The notes under the pieces are model-generated. The model was not told the origin of the DNA. It saw nothing but the letters and a program-made list of their open reading frames with translations, and did no database searches. From assembly GCA_947646735.1 (NCBI GenBank), contig CANTFK010000713.1, positions 1 to 64,000 of the forward strand: DNA of 64,000 bases. Reading direction: 5' to 3'. The DNA comes from Peronospora farinosa. Taxonomy: Eukaryota > Oomycota > Peronosporomycetes > Peronosporales > Peronosporaceae. A program made the translations under genes and the position numbers. Positions 51,354 through 62,893 of this stretch are shown here, in pieces (position 1 is the first letter of the stretch; each line of letters begins with the position of its first letter).

Positions 51354-53320
51354 TTATTCTTTTGGTACTATATCGACACCCTGTTGCTGGCGCAAAGCCC
51401 CGTTAGCAAGTCGGTCTGCACTTTGGTTCCATTCGCGCTTCATGTGTAGAAACTCATGAACGGGCCAGGACCTGAGTTTTTCCAGAGCCTTCAACCGTCG
51501 TGCTGTCAGGCCCTGCGCCTTACACTCGATTTCTCCTCGCATCTGTCGAACGACCAGGTTAGAATCTCCACACAATACCAGACGTCTACGCTCCAAGTTC
51601 TCCGGTAGACAGAAACATAACAATAAGACTTCATACTCTGCCTCGTTCACTATTGCTTCAGTCAAATATCGAGAAGCAGCGATGTTCACAGTACATCCTG
51701 GGAGTTGCCACAAAATAGCCTTGCAGGCCTCTCCTCCACGCTTAACTCGTGCAGACCCATCAAACTGACCACATAGAGACTTTACTCAGGCTCAATCGTA
51801 GGGAGAAAATCCGTGATAATTTGGCGCGGGTGTTTCCTAGTACAAGATGGAGTCCACATTTTTGCGAGGCGTTATGCTAGCCGCTAATGTCCCCAGTATT
51901 TCGTCTTTGCCGCGCTAACACGTCACCACCCCCAACGCCCATTGGCACAGGAGTTTAGCCCAGTTTTCAAGGCGGCCTTGTAGACAAGGTGTCCGGATCA
52001 ACCACGCCATAGTTGAGTGTCTAGTCAACTAATTTTAATATATATATATGGTGTGACCAACGGCATGTAACAAAGGTCTAGTATCCGCGATAGCGCCAAC
52101 AACTTTTTGTCCACTAGTCCATAGTTGATCTCGTTCGGCTTCAAAGTTCGACTTGTAAAAATTACCGGCATATATACTCCTGTATCAGGGATGCCGAGAT
52201 GACCCACTCGCTAGCATAGACGATGATGACAGGTTCCCGGTCTGTATCGAGATGGCGGAGGATTGGGGCTGTGGAGATCTTGTTCTTTGATATCGCAAAG
52301 GCCACCTGCACCCGAGACCATCGATCTTCTTCCTGGTCACTTCTCTGGGTGTCCTCGGTCCCACTCATCCGGCGTCGTAATACGTGATAATCCACTTTCC
52401 TTAGTTCGTACAGGATGGATGCATAAATGGCGTAGTCCTCCAGGAACCGACTGTAATAGTTAAGACTCCCGAGAAACGACTGCTTAGCATTTAGGTTGGT
52501 GGGAAACGGTAAGTCCACCAAGGACTGAAGGTCCTTAGGGTGGGCCTCCAGCCCTTCCGCCGATACTTGGTGGCCAAGGTGAAAAACCTTTTGACAGCTC
52601 CATGAGCTATTAACCGCGCTGATCAATAAGTTGCACTTGTCACACACCTCCATAAGTCGTTCCACTTTTACGCATAAGTCATCCCATGACTCCGAGGTCA
52701 CCAAAATGTCGTCGATATAGGACCTACGTCCTCTTATAGACTTCTTGAGATCTCCCTCGGGATTACCCAACTCAACCAGGTCCTCTTCTTTGTCAGAGCC
52801 AGGCTCTGAGGAAATCGTAAGAAATCTATATAAAGCATTATTAAACAGCCGCTGATAGATCTGCGGCGCATTCTTCAGTCCAAACGGCATTCTTTCCCAC
52901 TCGAAAAACCCAAACGGAGTCACAAATGCCGAAATCAAACGAGCCCTCTCAGTCATACTGACTACCCAAAAACCACTGGCCATGTCCAGCGAGCAATACC
53001 ATAGGGCTTTGTCCAAATCTTGCAACAATTCATTAGCGAGAGGCATAGGGTACACCATGAGGCGTGTCAGCTCGTTCACCATCCGGTAATCGATACACAA
53101 CCTTATTTCCACTCCATTCTTCTTGAAGATGATCACAATTGGGCTGGCCCATGGTGAGGTAGAATGCTGGATGGTCTTAGACGATAGCAGGCCCTTAATT
53201 AAGTCCGACAGCTTCTCCCTAACTGAAGGGCCACTTTCCGTACACATTGGGCGATAGGCCGTGCGTTCCCAACATCAATGTCGCACACCGCTCCTCGGGC
53301 TGCCGGTGGTACCGCGTTGC
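51354..53320 (-). pseudogene. Element D reverse transcriptase and two RNase H domains
   Basis: RT is open for 361 codons (52162-53247): SPWASPIVIIFKKNGVEIRL, YCSLDMASGFWVV, MPFGLKNAPQIYQ, and YIDDILV near 52720, with the same acidic loop before the active site as in C. The first RNase H (51714-52207) is broken by stops. The second RNase H (51354-51713) keeps NEAEYEVLL, CGDSNLVVRQMRGE and HMKREWNQSADRLAN. The region left of about 52725 is nearly identical to C; the region to the right differs at many sites. Confidence 0.88.
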
Positions 53321-53592
53321 CATTTTCCCATCAACAGATGTCGTTTCTGCCAAATGATCTGGCGGAGACGGTCCACTTGCTCCTTTGGAGTTACACCAGG
53401 GCCTGGAATTTGGATATCTTCCATCGTGACTTCGTCTGTAGAAGAGGCGACCTCGTCTGTAGAAGGGGCGACCTCAGGGATAATCGACCAGTTTTTGTCA
53501 ATATCTTCCGCGCATAGCTCTCCACTCTCGTGGACCCAGACCTGGTTATCGGCTATATTTGCCTCGGCTCCATTATCTTGTTGGCCCCTCCG

Positions 53593-54845
53593 CTATTGGA
53601 CCTTATCCGTCCCGAACTCGTCAATTCTTGGGGCTTCTTTGCTCAGGCTGACTTCTGCTGGTTGGTTCCCGTCAAAAGTATCTTCTCCTACCTCTGAGTC
53701 CGGCAGTGCTGACTCGGGGCTCCTCGGATGAACACCCAGCACTGTAGTAACCACTGAGGCTTGGGCTCCTGTTCGTGACAAAATTCTTTCTGGGGTCTTA
53801 TACTGGGGTTTCTCGACCATGGGACCTTGGTATCCTTCTTCTTGAAAGTATTCGGAAATTTCGTCAGTGGTAGCTTGGTAGGCTAGGTTCTGCCATTCAG
53901 CATACCTCTAAAACCTACTGACACAAATCCTTGAGATCAAGGAACCCGGTCCTTGGTTCGCCAAATGCCCAGTTTGGTGTCTTCATGGAGAATTAAATTC
54001 TTGTCACTAACATTGGTGACCCTTAAACACTGGCGTCGTCCATACCCCTGTACCATTGGAGTCATCCATCCTTCTCCACGGGTAATCCATAATTTTCACT
54101 GGTCTGATACAAATCTCTTCAATGGAACTTCCACGTACTTAGTTACTGACAGATTCACATATTGGCCCAATTTCACTTCCAAAATATGTCCGCTATACAA
54201 GGTATTGCGTCCTTCCAGCTGGATTCGCACTTCATCTGGTAAGCAAATAGTTCCATCTGCCATGTCCAATCGTATTCCGGCTGGAACCATAAAATCCATT
54301 CCCAAGAGTGCATCCTGACAAACCAGGGAACCAACCCATACGTCGAAAAAATATACCAACACTCCATTAAGCGTAATCTTCACTTTTGTTCGTCCTTCAG
54401 TGGTTTATACCACTTTTCCAATACCCACACACTATTGTCTCTCGCTTGTATCAATTTGTCAGCCTACCTTCCGAGCAAAGGCGGTATCCAAAATAAATAC
54501 CTCGGCACCGGATTCGAAGAGCAGATTCGCGCGAGTATTATTGACTTTCCCAGAGTCCTTGGCCTGCTTGAACCATTTTTTTGGAGCATGATGTTTCCAG
54601 TATCCTCTCGATTCTCCCGGCAATAATTCCAGCATCATCACCGGCTCCTCCCGTGTATATTCATTTGATATACGTGCATTGGCTACAACAGCTAAAGAAT
54701 TAATACAAAAGTCCGATGTATTTCCAACCAATTCTTTCTCCTTAACGAAATTCTTCACCGGGTGCTTCTCCACAAATGCATAAATGTAGCAATCAGAACG
54801 CTTGGCTCGTACCAAATTCAAATCTGGCGAGCGTCCTAATTTAAC
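53593..54845 (-). pseudogene. Element D protease, linker and spacer, in -1 frame to gag
   Basis: One frame (54459-54935) runs from inside gag through the slippery site (EDVKLGRSP, NLVRAKRSDC), a linker (ESRGYWKHHAPKKWFKQ) and into the protease at LLFESGAEVFILD. The catalytic Asp is Glu here, which should abolish cleavage. The protease continues at 54096-54383 (ITLNGVLVYFFDVWVG, ALLGMDFMVPAG) after a frameshift. The spacer ahead of RT (53593-53820) resembles that of C. Confidence 0.82.
54793..54845 (-). promoter_or_regulatory. Probable -1 ribosomal frameshift site, element D gag-pol junction
   Basis: GTTAAAT (54845-54839), gag TAG (54838-54836), and an inverted repeat TTAGGACGCTCG / CAAGCGTTCTGA with two G.U pairs and one mismatch. 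The -1 frame is open from gag through this site into the protease over more than 150 codons, the clearest support for frameshift expression among the three copies. Confidence 0.68.
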
Positions 54846-57315
54846 ATCTTCTCGGCAGCCTCCGGAAATTTCCCCGCATGCTTGGTCGGGTTGTACCATT
54901 AGCGAATCAAGTTGTAGAACGCTTCCATCTGGCACAACTCCGCGTCGTGGATCTGGTTACAACCGCGACACACAAACAAGCAGCGGTCGGCCGGGTGCCC
55001 CTTCTTTCCACATCTTTCGCATACTAGTCGCTTTTAACAGTCCAGGTCCCCATGCTTCCTGGATCCACAATGGGTACACTTCATCAGCGGGGCCTCTGGG
55101 CCCGGTCTTTGTCGGGGACCCTCCGGCGTACACCGGCCCCTATCCTGATTTGGGTCCTGATGGTCTCGAGGTCCATCTACGTCCCGAGACCTACCAGTGT
55201 GGGCTTTGGTCGCCGCCGCATAATTCGTCTCAGGTCTCCCTCCCCCTCAGATCCACTGGAGCTGGACTCTTGCTCACCTTCACTTCCTGATGTAGCTCGG
55301 ATAGCTTGGACAGGACGTCTTGGTTTATTCTTGGTATACTCTCGGTCAGGGGGGGTAGGGGGCTTTTATCCAAACTTGCTGGAGCCAAACAGGACCTTTC
55401 CGTGAAGCGCCTTCGCTCCTTGGCGCGCTAGCAGAACTTCTTCCAGATCATCTGCATCCGAAAGTCTGAGCATGGTGAGCTGGCCCGCCAGTTCGCGATC
55501 GTCCAAAGTCTTCACGTAATGTTCTACATGTTCACGTCTCACCTGAGGGGGTCCCATCTATATTTTTAACTTGGCTCTGAGCCCCGCCACATTCAAACGG
55601 TACAAGTATTCCAGTGGTGACTCGTCAGATCTCTTCCTTGCATGATAATACTGCCGGGCCACAGACACACCTAGGCCGCAGAAGTGGGCTTGAAATTCTT
55701 GCAAAAGTAGCTTCTAGTTGCCACGTACCGTCCGACTCAGTTGTCGGTACCAGTTCTGAGCCGGAACCGTGAGAAAGCCCCCAAAAATAGGATATATCTC
55801 ATTGTCTGGTGCCTGGTATCGGATAATTGCAGTCTTTTAATTTGGAGCTCCAGCTTCGGGCATGGTCCTCATCATGGTCCCTTCCGTTGAATTCCTTTAA
55901 GTCCGATGAGGCCGACACTCGTATATGGGAAATAACCGTAGCCCCCCCCCTGCTGTAGCCGTGGCCACAGTCGCTCGTGCCGAGGCAGACGGGAACGTCA
56001 AATCATCCGGATCGTACTCTCCATTAAAAGACTCTGCTGGATTCATGTCCACATCCGGAAATTCACGTGGTGACCCCAGGTGATCGGCTCTCTGGGAGGC
56101 CCAGGGTAAATTGGACTTCGGCCCCTCATGGTCTGTCCCCTTTCCGATGCATTGGGGTGGCCCCCTGCTCTGTCAGGAACTTGGCCATCGCCTTTTCGAA
56201 ATATGACTGGAGCGCACCAGAAGACCCTGACTCAGGCTTTACATTCTGATCAATTGCTGTGCCCAGCGACCCTGGCTCCACTTTGCACCGGTCTCCTTTT
56301 ACATCTTCACGTACTTGTGGCTGAGCCCTCGGGATCGCTGCATCCATCTTACCTGTTGCGCGAATCTGTGCTTCGAGCAAGGCTGCACTGGTTGGCCCTA
56401 GCTGCATCCGATCCACTGTATCCATTAGGGCCGAGACCATAGACGAGTGGCCGACTCGTACTGGGACCTCGGTGATGATTCATTGTGGAACCTGCTGAAG
56501 AGCCTAGGCCAGGAACAGCTGCTGTGCCCAGATGACGGGGTACCTCTTTGGAGGGAATTTCACCCACTAACGCTTTGATATGACTATGCAAGGCTATCAG
56601 GGTCTTCTTCAGGGTCTCAAACCCAAAATCAAAGAGGGTCTCAGTAGTAAAATTTCCAGCGGCCATCCCGGCTTCGTGAAGCAGGTTCATCAGGTCCTTG
56701 AGGACCTCCAGGTCTGTCGTTGCGATGGGCAGGGTCGTTATCGGGCCATGGACCTGGTCTAGTAGCTTGACCTTGAGCGTCTTCGTCACCGGGTCCTTTC
56801 TTAAAAACGTCTTCAACTTACTCTGGTGATATGCTTCTACCAGATCCTCTTCCGTCCAGTCCCTACTAGCCACACCTTGGCTCTCTTCCGACTCGTCCGT
56901 CGTGTCTCCGCCTGTTGGTGACTTCACCTTGGTATGCTTCTTTTTCCTGTTCTTGGGCACCGATGTTTCTTAAGTAGTTACTTGAGAGTCTTGTTTCGGG
57001 GTCCATTGTGTTTTAGCTTTCGCTGTTAAACTTGGGACCCTTGGACCATAGTATTTATTATGGCCCATGTTGTCTTCTTCAACGACGACGTAAGGGGGAG
57101 AATTTTGTGGTGTTTCTTCATATTCTACCTTGACCTCAATAGTAGAGCTCCTCCACGGGCTCTGCAGTCCCTCCGATTCTTCTTCCTTTTTGATCACTGG
57201 CGATCCGGTTTCCAGTGTCTAGGTCGTCCCTTGGTCTATCTTGACCATTGTCTTTTCTTCTTCGTGAGACTCACGGTGAAATCCCGCGTCTCCCGAAGAT
57301 CCGGGCACGCGCCAT
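54836..57315 (-). pseudogene. Element D gag, heavily damaged
   Basis: The ATG at 57315 follows the LTR directly, but the primer site has lost two bases (TGGCGCGTGCCC), so the frame reads MARARIFG and soon ends. Later frames keep gag parts: EEDNMGHNKYYGP (56970-57197), WTEEDLVEAYHQSKLKTFL and LLDQVHGPITTLP (56349-56960), MVSALMDTVDRMQLGP (56126-56440), and REHVEHYVKTLDDRELAGQL (55366-55557). The gag core near 55600-55900 and the zinc knuckles near 54940-55080 are interrupted by stops. The sequence order matches gag of C throughout. Confidence 0.82.
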
Positions 57316-58249
57316 TGTGGTGGAGTGGATTCTCAAACGACGTGAGAGAACCACAAACACACACAGCGCCGGACTGCCGACTTACGGAGAGGGTACCCCG
57401 ATACCGTGTCGTGTCAACCTTGGGTCTCACCTTGTGTACCCGTCGGCTTGGCTGGTCTTGCTCCTCGTTAGACGCAAAAGACTTATAGACTTGATCCTTA
57501 TGTGCAGGGACTGCCCACGAGTGGATATACTTTACTCGGGCCCGGGGTTTCTTGGGCTCGATTGACTGAGTCGAGAGCAATGCACCTGGTACTATGTACC
57601 CCTTCGGTAGCTAACTGTTTCTTGGTCCTTGGACCCCTTTTTCTTGTTCCCCGTAGGAAGGGCGCTTGACACTTTAGGCCAACTATCCTGAGGTTCAACT
57701 TTCGTTGCTTGAGCTGTCAACTCACCTGACGTCGGGGGCCAAAGGGTATTCCGCTTGGAATAGGTGAGGTGACGGAGAAGCTAAGAGGAGGCGCTTAGAG
57801 CTTCCAAGCAAATTCGAGTGTGTTTATTTGTCTTATTCTTTGTATGATTTTCTTGCCTAACCCTAACCCTTCGATCTGGATGGTGCCACGTGTTCACTTC
57901 TGAAACGAAAGCTGGCTCCTTAGTACCTGTCTTTTCTGTAAGCTTCGGGTTCCATGTACCGTTTCTGTATCTTCGGGCGTTGGTCCCTGGTACCCTGGGC
58001 TCTCTACCCTGTACCCTTTACCCTGGGCCCTGAGGCTGGACATTGGGGTCTTGAACCTTGGGGCCTTGGGGCCTGTACTGGCTTTGCATTGCTGAGTCCT
58101 TATATACTTCATGAGCCTCGGGCCTGGTATGAGGTTGTGGATCTGCGAGGCCGTGTTGTTGTCAATCTTTCGAGGAAGTGACTAGAATATTTTATTGCCC
58201 CCTGTTCATATATCTCTTTGTGCCCTAATTTCCTTGGCACTTCTCCATA
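57316..58249 (-). repeat. 5' LTR of element D, 934 bp
   Basis: TGTGGTGGAG...CTTCTCCATA; the terminal CACA has changed to CATA. The outer part differs from the 3' LTR and resembles LTR C instead (TACCCTGGGC words near 58000, CTTATATACTTCATGAGCC near 58100). Confidence 0.88.
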
Positions 58250-58253
58250 GCTT

Positions 58254-60915
58254 GCTGCTATGCCAAACATGCTGCTGGTGCTAAGACACTCATCGAAAAG
58301 GCTCCCCTCCTGAAGAGAGGTGCGAAAAACCAGCGCGCACGACGCACGGGTTCAGATTCGACCCCCGACAAGTCGGGAAATGCGGGAGCGCAGTAGGGGC
58401 GGGATGCCCTACTGTCGCGGATTCTGAAGCTACCCCTAAGCTCAGAGTGATCAAATAAATGGGTAGCATAGTCCCTGAGGTCACGAAAGGTCGGACCTCA
58501 ACCCTTTTGGTCTATAGCGTTCGAGTACGAGGCTATGAAAAAGTGATGGCCCTTCTCGTGGATTCGAGCGCATCACAGAGTTTTGTGAAACTCGCAACTC
58601 TGAAAGGGAGTCCGGCGAGTTATGAGTCGCTTTGCCAGGATGGCAAGCCAGAAGAGGCGATCGTTCGCTTAGCGATCGGCGCGCTCGTTAATTCGGAGTG
58701 AGTTCAAGCTGAACTCGCCTTTAATTTCAGTGACTTCTCTTGTAAAATGAAGTTCACAGTGCTAGGTATGGAAAGTCCGTATGACCTCATCCTAGGCATG
58801 CCTTGGTTTGCTAAACACCAACCATGGATTGACTGGCGAACACGCACATTCGCTAACTCTACGCAGGACACCGGAAAGGATGTGCTTATGTGAGAGGCTT
58901 ATGTGGCTGATGCCGTGTCCAACACTGTCGAGGGTGCGATGACGGTACGTCAATCGTCACCAGGTAAACCACACGCTCGTTAAGCCTGGAGTAGCTGGAA
59001 GTGCCCTGACGGGAATTTAGGTGACAAGAATTCCTCTTCAGCTCGTGGAGACTGGTGTAGTGAATGTGACGATGAAAAGTAGTCATGCGTCCAATGTTCC
59101 TTCACAGAGCCGAGAGCCTGTGGCAATTGATAGTGGGCTGAAAGGAAGTCAAGCGCCACAAGAACCGGCACAGAGCCAAGAGCCTGGTGCGGTTGGAAGA
59201 AGTGCGTTAGCTGAAATAGCAACGACCCCTTCTTCCAGGTCAAAGGTCGTGGTGACTCGAAGAACGAGCACCAGAATAACTAAGACGATCAAGGGCACGT
59301 CGAAACGAGTGACCCTTGGATCAGTCTAGGTACAAGAGGACGAACCTACGAACGAGTTGTTCGAGGCCGTCGAAGAAAAGATGCCGGAGGAATCCTCAGT
59401 TGAGGTGATCCAAATTGTCCTGGCATCTGCCGAGGAGATAGTAAATCTCTTGGTGATGACGTGGGATCTGTTCCTGTCCGAAATAAAGGAAGGAAAGATC
59501 CACGAGATAGTCGCACCAGTTCCAGAAGAGAACGTGGTGGACTGTTGCTCTTCATCCACAATGGATGAGAGCGTCTTGGAGACCGACAAAAAGAAAAGGT
59601 TCGCTGCTCAAGGCTGGGATGCCTTGAAGGACAGCCCGTTCTATGATGTTCTGTGGAAACACCGTGATGTGTTTCCAGCAGAAGTGCCGAGCCGCCTACC
59701 GGCCGATAGGGGCATCAGGCACGAGATTGACCTGGAGCCTGGCACCAAGTATTGTGTGACCATGCAATGGCCGTTGCCGAAGGAACAAGTCGATTACATC
59801 GATTAGTTCTTCGACAAGCGAGCTAAGGCGGGACATGTACGTGAGAGCAAGTAGCCTCCCTGCAGTCCAACCTTCTGTGTGCGTAAAGCAACAGGTGGAT
59901 GGCGCGTGGTTCATGATTATAATAAGCTAAACACGGCCACCATCCCGGCGCAAACGCCGATCCCGGGAAAAGATGTCTTTTTAAAATCCATGGAACCGTC
60001 AACTATCTTTTCTGCGTTGGATCTGAAGGATGGCTACTATCAGGTTCTCATGAGAGATACCGATGTAGCCAAAACGGCAGTAAGCAATCCAAGCGGTATG
60101 CTGTGGGAGTGGCTTGCGAGGCCACAAGGGTTGAAAAATGCTCCGGCAACATTCAACCGAGGGTGGCTCACGTGACGCGTCAGCACCGTGCCTACGCGCC
60201 CCATTACTTTGACGATGTATTCGTGCATAGTAGGGGGAGGACGGTCTGAGTGCAATAGAGTCGCACAAGCGTCATTTAGACGCTGTGTTGCAGACTCTGG
60301 GTGACGCCCAATTATACGTGAACTTGCAAAAGTGCGTAATAGGGGTCCCCGAGATACCTGTACTGGGCTGCATCGTAGGTGCACATGGTGTACGAGCAGA
60401 CTCAGAAAAGGTAAAGGCTGTAAAGGAATGGCCAGTCCCACGTATTTTGAAGGATCTGCGCCAATTCCTTGGGCTCGCTAATTACTTGCATAAGTACAGC
60501 AAGAATTATGCGGAGCAGACCAAGCCATTGTCTGACCTTTTGAAAAAGGATACAGAATGGACTTGGTCAAAGGTTCAAAAAGATGCGTTCACATCAGTGA
60601 AGCAATCTCTTGTAGAGGCACCGGTCTTGTCATTGCCAGACGCGGATAAGCCCTTTAGAGTCGTCTGCGATGCAAGCAATTTTGCAATCGGCAGCGCGCT
60701 CATGCAGAAGGATGACAGCGGCATCAACCGTGTCATATCGTATCTGTCTCGGATTTTTGAAAGCCGCGGAGCTGAATTACCCTGTGCATAACAAGGAGGG
60801 TACTTTCAATTAAGTATGCCCTTGTAAAGTTTCGTGTGCACCTCTTGGGCACCGGACCTTTTGTGGTTTATACAGATCACGCATCACTGCGGATAGCTAC
60901 CAGGTATAATGGGGC
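58254..60915 (+). pseudogene. Element E pol: protease, RT, RNase H, after element D
   Basis: Continues the E gag (CCYAKHAAGAKTLIEK) to a TAG near 58394. A protease remnant follows with LLVDSSASQSFVKL (Gly of the DSG triad changed to Ser) and YDLILGMPWFAKHQPWIDW at 58775-58835. RT: KDSPFYDVLWKHRDVFPAE, GIRHEIDLEPGTKYCV, KATGGWRVVHDYNKLN, FSALDLKDGYYQV, PQGLKNAPATFN, and the active site YFDDVFVHS at 60205-60231 after a frameshift. Then FLGLANYLHKYSKNYAEQTKPL and RNase H motifs VVCDASNFAIGSALMQ and FVVYTDHASLR near 60880. Several stops and shifts occur (58680, 59325, 59803, 60173, 60789). Integrase is absent; LTR-like sequence begins near 60955. Confidence 0.88.
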
Positions 60916-60954
60916 TAGAGCGTACCGTCACTAGCTTACACGCGCGCTTGGGGA

Positions 60955-62893
60955 ATACTCAGCTCAAGTATTAGGTACTAAGTAAATTTAAATTTGTTTT
61001 TATGTTAGTTTTCATTCATATTAATTACATTTTTTTGTCTTGATAAAACGACAGTGGTCCCGCCTTTCGGGATCCACACAATTTCAATTTATTTATCATT
61101 GGCCCATATTGGACTTTAGGGCGAATAATATATATAATAAAAGAATACTGTCTGTCTGTCTGTTTGATCCTTTTCCGGCATTCGGATTGGCTACGTTTGC
61201 ATTATTTGCTAATTTTAGATTGGCTGATTTTAAATTTTTGGCTCATTTTGCACTGGCAGAGTTTACTATTATTACATGTGCAGATCTTCATAACAGCGTG
61301 TCCATATGTCGTGCTTTTATCTATAAAACGAATATCTATAAAGTAAATATACGAAACGATGTCACACATAAATGTTCATATGCATCATTACATATTGCAA
61401 ATTTATATACGAAACGATGGCATACATAAATGTTCATATGCTTCATTAAATGGTGCTATATCAAATTTAGCTTTTTTAGAAGAGTAGATGAGACACATAC
61501 TATCACTTCGTTTTTCAAACATGGGCTCCGTGCTCATTTAATTCACTAAAAGTGGCAAAAGCAAGCGTAGTTATAGGTTCAAGTGGATGCAGCTACAATA
61601 AGCGAATCGACTCCAATGTAATGCATCATACTTATTCATTTACCTGAATCAATGGGATATTCTACAGTACGGAACGACGGGTTTACATTCACCTTTATAC
61701 CCATCACTTTACCTTATTGAACCGGATATATAGAAGTAAAATGATGGGTACGAAGATTAGACGACATACTTCGCTTACTGTGTCCGTCGAAAAGACGGGT
61801 ACATATTGATCTGCGAAACGTCAGGTACACATTGACCAGCGTCGACAGTTAGACGTTGCCATCATATTTATTGACTTCATATGTAGCAATTGACTTCATA
61901 TGTAGCAATTACCTGACTCAACCAGAATGATAAGTGGGTACGACAATTATTTAGCATATGTTTGCTTACCATGTCCGTCGGGGCGACGAGTGAGCATCTT
62001 TATTTTAAGATATATGGTGGGCCAGGGTACTATCAGCGTAGAATCGCGTCCCTATCCGACGGAACAAGGGGCAATACCAAAACCGCACACAGGAAAAAAG
62101 TTGTATTAAAAATTGATTGACAGACAAAGATTATATTACATACGGTCCTATATACATAATTACATCGATATATTCGATCCGCACGTTACTATCCGTCGGG
62201 ACGACGGGTGCACATTGAACCTTATACTTGTCACTTTACCTTAGTAGTGTAAGGTAAAATGTTGGGTTTAAAGGTCAAAAGGCAAACTTTATTCACCATG
62301 TCCGTTGGAACGACGAGTACACATTTGACCTTTATATCATCATTTTATGTAGTTAAGCAAATTGGTAAAACGATGATGTAAATGTCAGTATATTACCAGC
62401 GTCGACTTGTGCACTATATCCGTCGGAATGACGGGTATACACCCTAGCATATCGCGGCGTTTAACATGCCAATATATTCTACTTTGCACCATCAGAACGA
62501 CGGATTAACACCATAAAAGAGGTGGGTGGATGAAACATGGTGCACTCGTCTATCGATTCACTAGGGTGCAGGCATCAATTAAATGTAAATGACTATATAT
62601 TAACGCGTTCCAGAAATATTCGTCAATTTGTACCCGGTGGAACGACGGGTTTACATTGGCCTTAATACACATTGAATTAATATATATTAATTTACCTAAA
62701 CTAACCTGATATTCTAAGCAGAGTGATTGACCAGTATACATGTACTGTAAGGGTATCCGTCGGAACGACGGGTAAATACCCTCGTATACCAATAATAGAT
62801 TGCTACGCTGTGCCCGCTATTCGGGCAAAGCACTTTCTTACAAATGTAATTATTATTACTGATAATGTTATATGTGCAATGAGGCTTATTGCA
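60955..62893 (+). repeat. Element E LTR-like region with internal expansion
   Basis: 60955-61130 matches the G1 LTR at 2961-3135, including the TCCCGCCTTTCGGGA hairpin (61058-61072). 62786-62893 matches 3146-3246, including the GCCCGCTATTCGGGC hairpin and an end like TGTGCAATGAGGCTTATTGCA. Between them are about 1.65 kb absent from the G1 LTR, containing the hairpin array below, a short (CTGT)n run at 61149-61162 and AT-rich filler. Either G1 lost this block or E gained it. Confidence 0.7.
61668..62775 (+). repeat. Dispersed array of CCGTCG-GAA-CGACGG hairpins
   Basis: Nine to ten copies of a 15-16-bp palindrome, each followed by (G)GTNNACATTG(A/G)CC-like sequence. Copies lie at about 61669 (partial), 61783, 61973, 62193, 62301, 62420, 62491 (partial), 62634 and 62756, with a worn copy near 61820. 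Spacing is 70-220 bp. The best copies form a 6-bp stem with a GAA or GGA/GGG loop. Spacers vary in length and are AT-rich, with recurring CACTTTACCTTA(T/G)T words. Confidence 0.85.

Larger units (their letters stand above)
46406..58249 (-). mobile_element. Gypsy element D, dual RNase H and chromodomain, 11.8 kb
   Basis: Inserted in the gag gene of element E with target duplication GCTT (46402-46405 and 58250-58253). Minus-strand order: LTR (57316-58249), gag, frameshift region, protease, RT, RNase H pair, integrase with chromodomain, then the decayed opposite-strand accessory gene and the other LTR (46406-47188). It has the complete architecture of the lineage, which A-C show only in part. 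Damage: 2-base loss in the primer site, protease Asp to Glu, loss of an integrase zinc-site Cys, and many frameshifts in gag and the accessory gene. Confidence 0.92.

Noticed and set aside
61149..61162. (CTGT)n microsatellite
   Set aside because: Under four units; too short to be notable.
61668..62775. CRISPR-like appearance of a repeated palindrome with spacers
   Set aside because: Spacing is irregular (70-220 bp), repeats are degenerate, there are no cas genes and the context is eukaryotic transposon DNA.
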